Source: a bacterium (GTDB taxonomy: Bacteria; Verrucomicrobiota; Verrucomicrobiia; Limisphaerales; J093). Taken from it: a stretch of 5,455 bases of DNA. Position numbers and translations under genes: made by a program. Positions within the stretch are counted from its first letter, which is position 1. Each line of letters begins with the position of its first letter. The stretch covers positions 1 through 5,455 of the forward strand of contig JAJXTA010000259.1 in assembly GCA_021784265.1 (NCBI GenBank), in the 5' to 3' direction. Below the pieces are notes generated by a model that did no database searches, had not been told where the DNA came from, and saw only the letters and a list, made by a program, of their open reading frames with translations. Below are positions 4,828 to 5,455 of the stretch, piece after piece.

Positions 4828-5455
4828 CTTCCGCCCTCTGGCATGCGAGGATGGAGTTGGGGGCGCCCTGCCGCTCCCGCCCTGGCCCCGACGTGCCCGT
4901 GACCGCTGAAAACGTCCCTTCCCCCACCTCTTTCGCCTGGTTCGCGCGCTTCGCGGGCCACGTTCTCGCCCACCCGCCACCGCACCCGCAACAGCCGCCA
5001 CGGCGTTGTCTGGTCCGCCAAGTGCGTGTTGGGCACCGTCGCCAAGAACACCGGCTGAAGCCCCTTCTGATACTGCCCCCGCCGCGGGCTCGCAAAGCGA
5101 ATCACCCAGCCCGCCGCCGTGGACTTGATCGACTCCCGCTTCAGAAACTCCAAGCCCACTTTCGCCCGCCACTGGCGCGGATCCGGCGTGAAGGACGCCC
5201 TCCCCTCCGTCCGCACCTCCAGCTCCAGAAACGCCGGGTCATCGACGAACAGAATCACGCACGGCATCACCATGCCCCCGGGCGGCCCCCAGCCCGCCCC
5301 GTTGAAGGGAATGTGCGTCGCCACCGGGTCGTCAGGTGACGTGTAGCTCCCCGATCGGGGCACGTGGACCTTGAGCGGCGTTACCCGCTCGCGTGTCTGG
5401 ACCTCCGCCCAGGTCAGTACTTGCGGCCCGCCGTAGGCGCTATCAGCCTGGCTGA
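4824..5455 (-). CDS. C-terminal part of the same polytopic membrane protein (soluble domain)
   Basis: This is the downstream part of the gene that starts at 1598; bases 5329-5455 repeat 1-127. After the last helix (about residue 495) comes a hydrophilic region of roughly 200 residues with alternating beta-like stretches. Examples are FLELEVRTEGRASF (about 564-577), GWVIRFASPRRGQYQKG (about 607-623) and TVPNTHLADQTTPWRLLRV (about 630-650). Soluble C-terminal domains after the membrane part are common in GT-C enzymes. The last 45 or so residues are Gly/Arg-rich and look less conserved. The stop TGA (4824-4826) overlaps the GTG start of the family 2 glycosyltransferase (4825-4827) as GTGA. This supports the frame, the stop and translational coupling of the two genes. 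Confidence 0.78.
   Translation of the reverse strand, partial: SQADSAYGGPQVLTWAEVQTRERVTPLKVHVPRSGSYTSPDDPVATHIPFNGAGWGPPGGMVMPCVILFVDDPAFLELEVRTEGRASFTPDPRQWRAKVGLEFLKRESIKSTAAGWVIRFASPRRGQYQKGLQPVFLATVPNTHLADQTTPWRLLRVRWRVGENVAREAREPGERGGGRDVFSGHGHVGARAGAAGRPQLHPRMPEGGR
4828..4839 (-). promoter_or_regulatory. Ribosome binding site fixing the GTG start of the GT2 gene
   Basis: The minus strand reads AGAGGGCGGAAG at 4839-4828; its GAGGG core (4838-4834) is six bases before GTG at 4827. With the GTGA overlap this favours 4827 over the far-upstream start at 5172, whose translated extension is low-complexity Gly/Arg/Ala shadow sequence over the membrane protein. Confidence 0.55.
5329..5455. repeat. 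Terminal direct repeat, right copy (circular overlap)
   Basis: Exact second copy of 1-127. Everything coded here (minus strand, part of the large membrane protein) is the same as in the left copy and should be counted once. It contains the perfect 12-bp palindrome CCCCGATCGGGG at 5349-5360 (also at 21-32), which is inside coding sequence and probably incidental. Confidence 0.95.

Noticed and set aside
1..5455. CRISPR array, tRNA, rRNA or insertion sequence
   Set aside because: No regularly spaced repeats, tRNA-like cloverleaf, rRNA-like sequence, transposase motif or terminal inverted repeats were found on reading both strands.

Overview
The window is very probably one complete circle read once around. 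Its first 127 bases (1-127) recur exactly as its last 127 (5329-5455), giving a closed length of 5,328 bp. The direct repeat equals a common maximum assembly k-mer size. It falls inside an open reading frame that stays in frame when the ends are joined. All recognisable genes lie on the minus strand. Most of the DNA is GC-rich (two 60-base lines of the large membrane gene that I counted are about 70% GC). No replication, partition, mobilisation, phage or transposase gene is visible. The genes look chromosomal in character, and the protein styles suggest Verrucomicrobiota or a relative; that placement is inference only.

Layout in the direction of transcription (descending coordinates). (i) 4293-4827 is a family 2 glycosyltransferase with a recognisable N-terminal half, a frameshift at an alternating GC tract, and loss of its 3' half after about 4401. 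(ii) 4010-4292 is a non-coding leader with an AT-rich stretch, a (GA)12 microsatellite and a strong Shine-Dalgarno. (iii) 3449-4009 is a MauE/DoxX-like four-helix membrane protein. (iv) 2124-3452 is an exported protein of unknown function with a C-terminal membrane segment, coupled to (iii) by an ATGA overlap. (v) 1760-2119 is a small exported protein with six cysteines and many aromatic residues, starting 4 nt after (iv) and markedly lower in GC. (vi) 1599-1759 is a spacer with two GC-rich hairpins. (vii) From 1598 down to 1, then across the join from 5328 to 4824, runs a ~700-residue polytopic membrane protein resembling GT-C glycosyltransferases. It ends in a GTGA overlap with the family 2 glycosyltransferase, closing the circle.

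Two functional modules are suggested. The large membrane protein plus the family 2 glycosyltransferase look like a lipid-linked sugar pair: one enzyme loads a polyprenyl phosphate and the other uses it across the membrane. Here the loading enzyme is broken. The MauE-like protein, anchored exported protein and six-cysteine protein form a compact coupled cassette. It could oxidise, or be used to mature, the cysteine-rich protein outside the cytoplasm; this is a hypothesis from gene order and cysteine content. The most novel-looking parts are this cassette, the circular form without replication genes, and the odd joint between the truncated glycosyltransferase and the cassette's leader.
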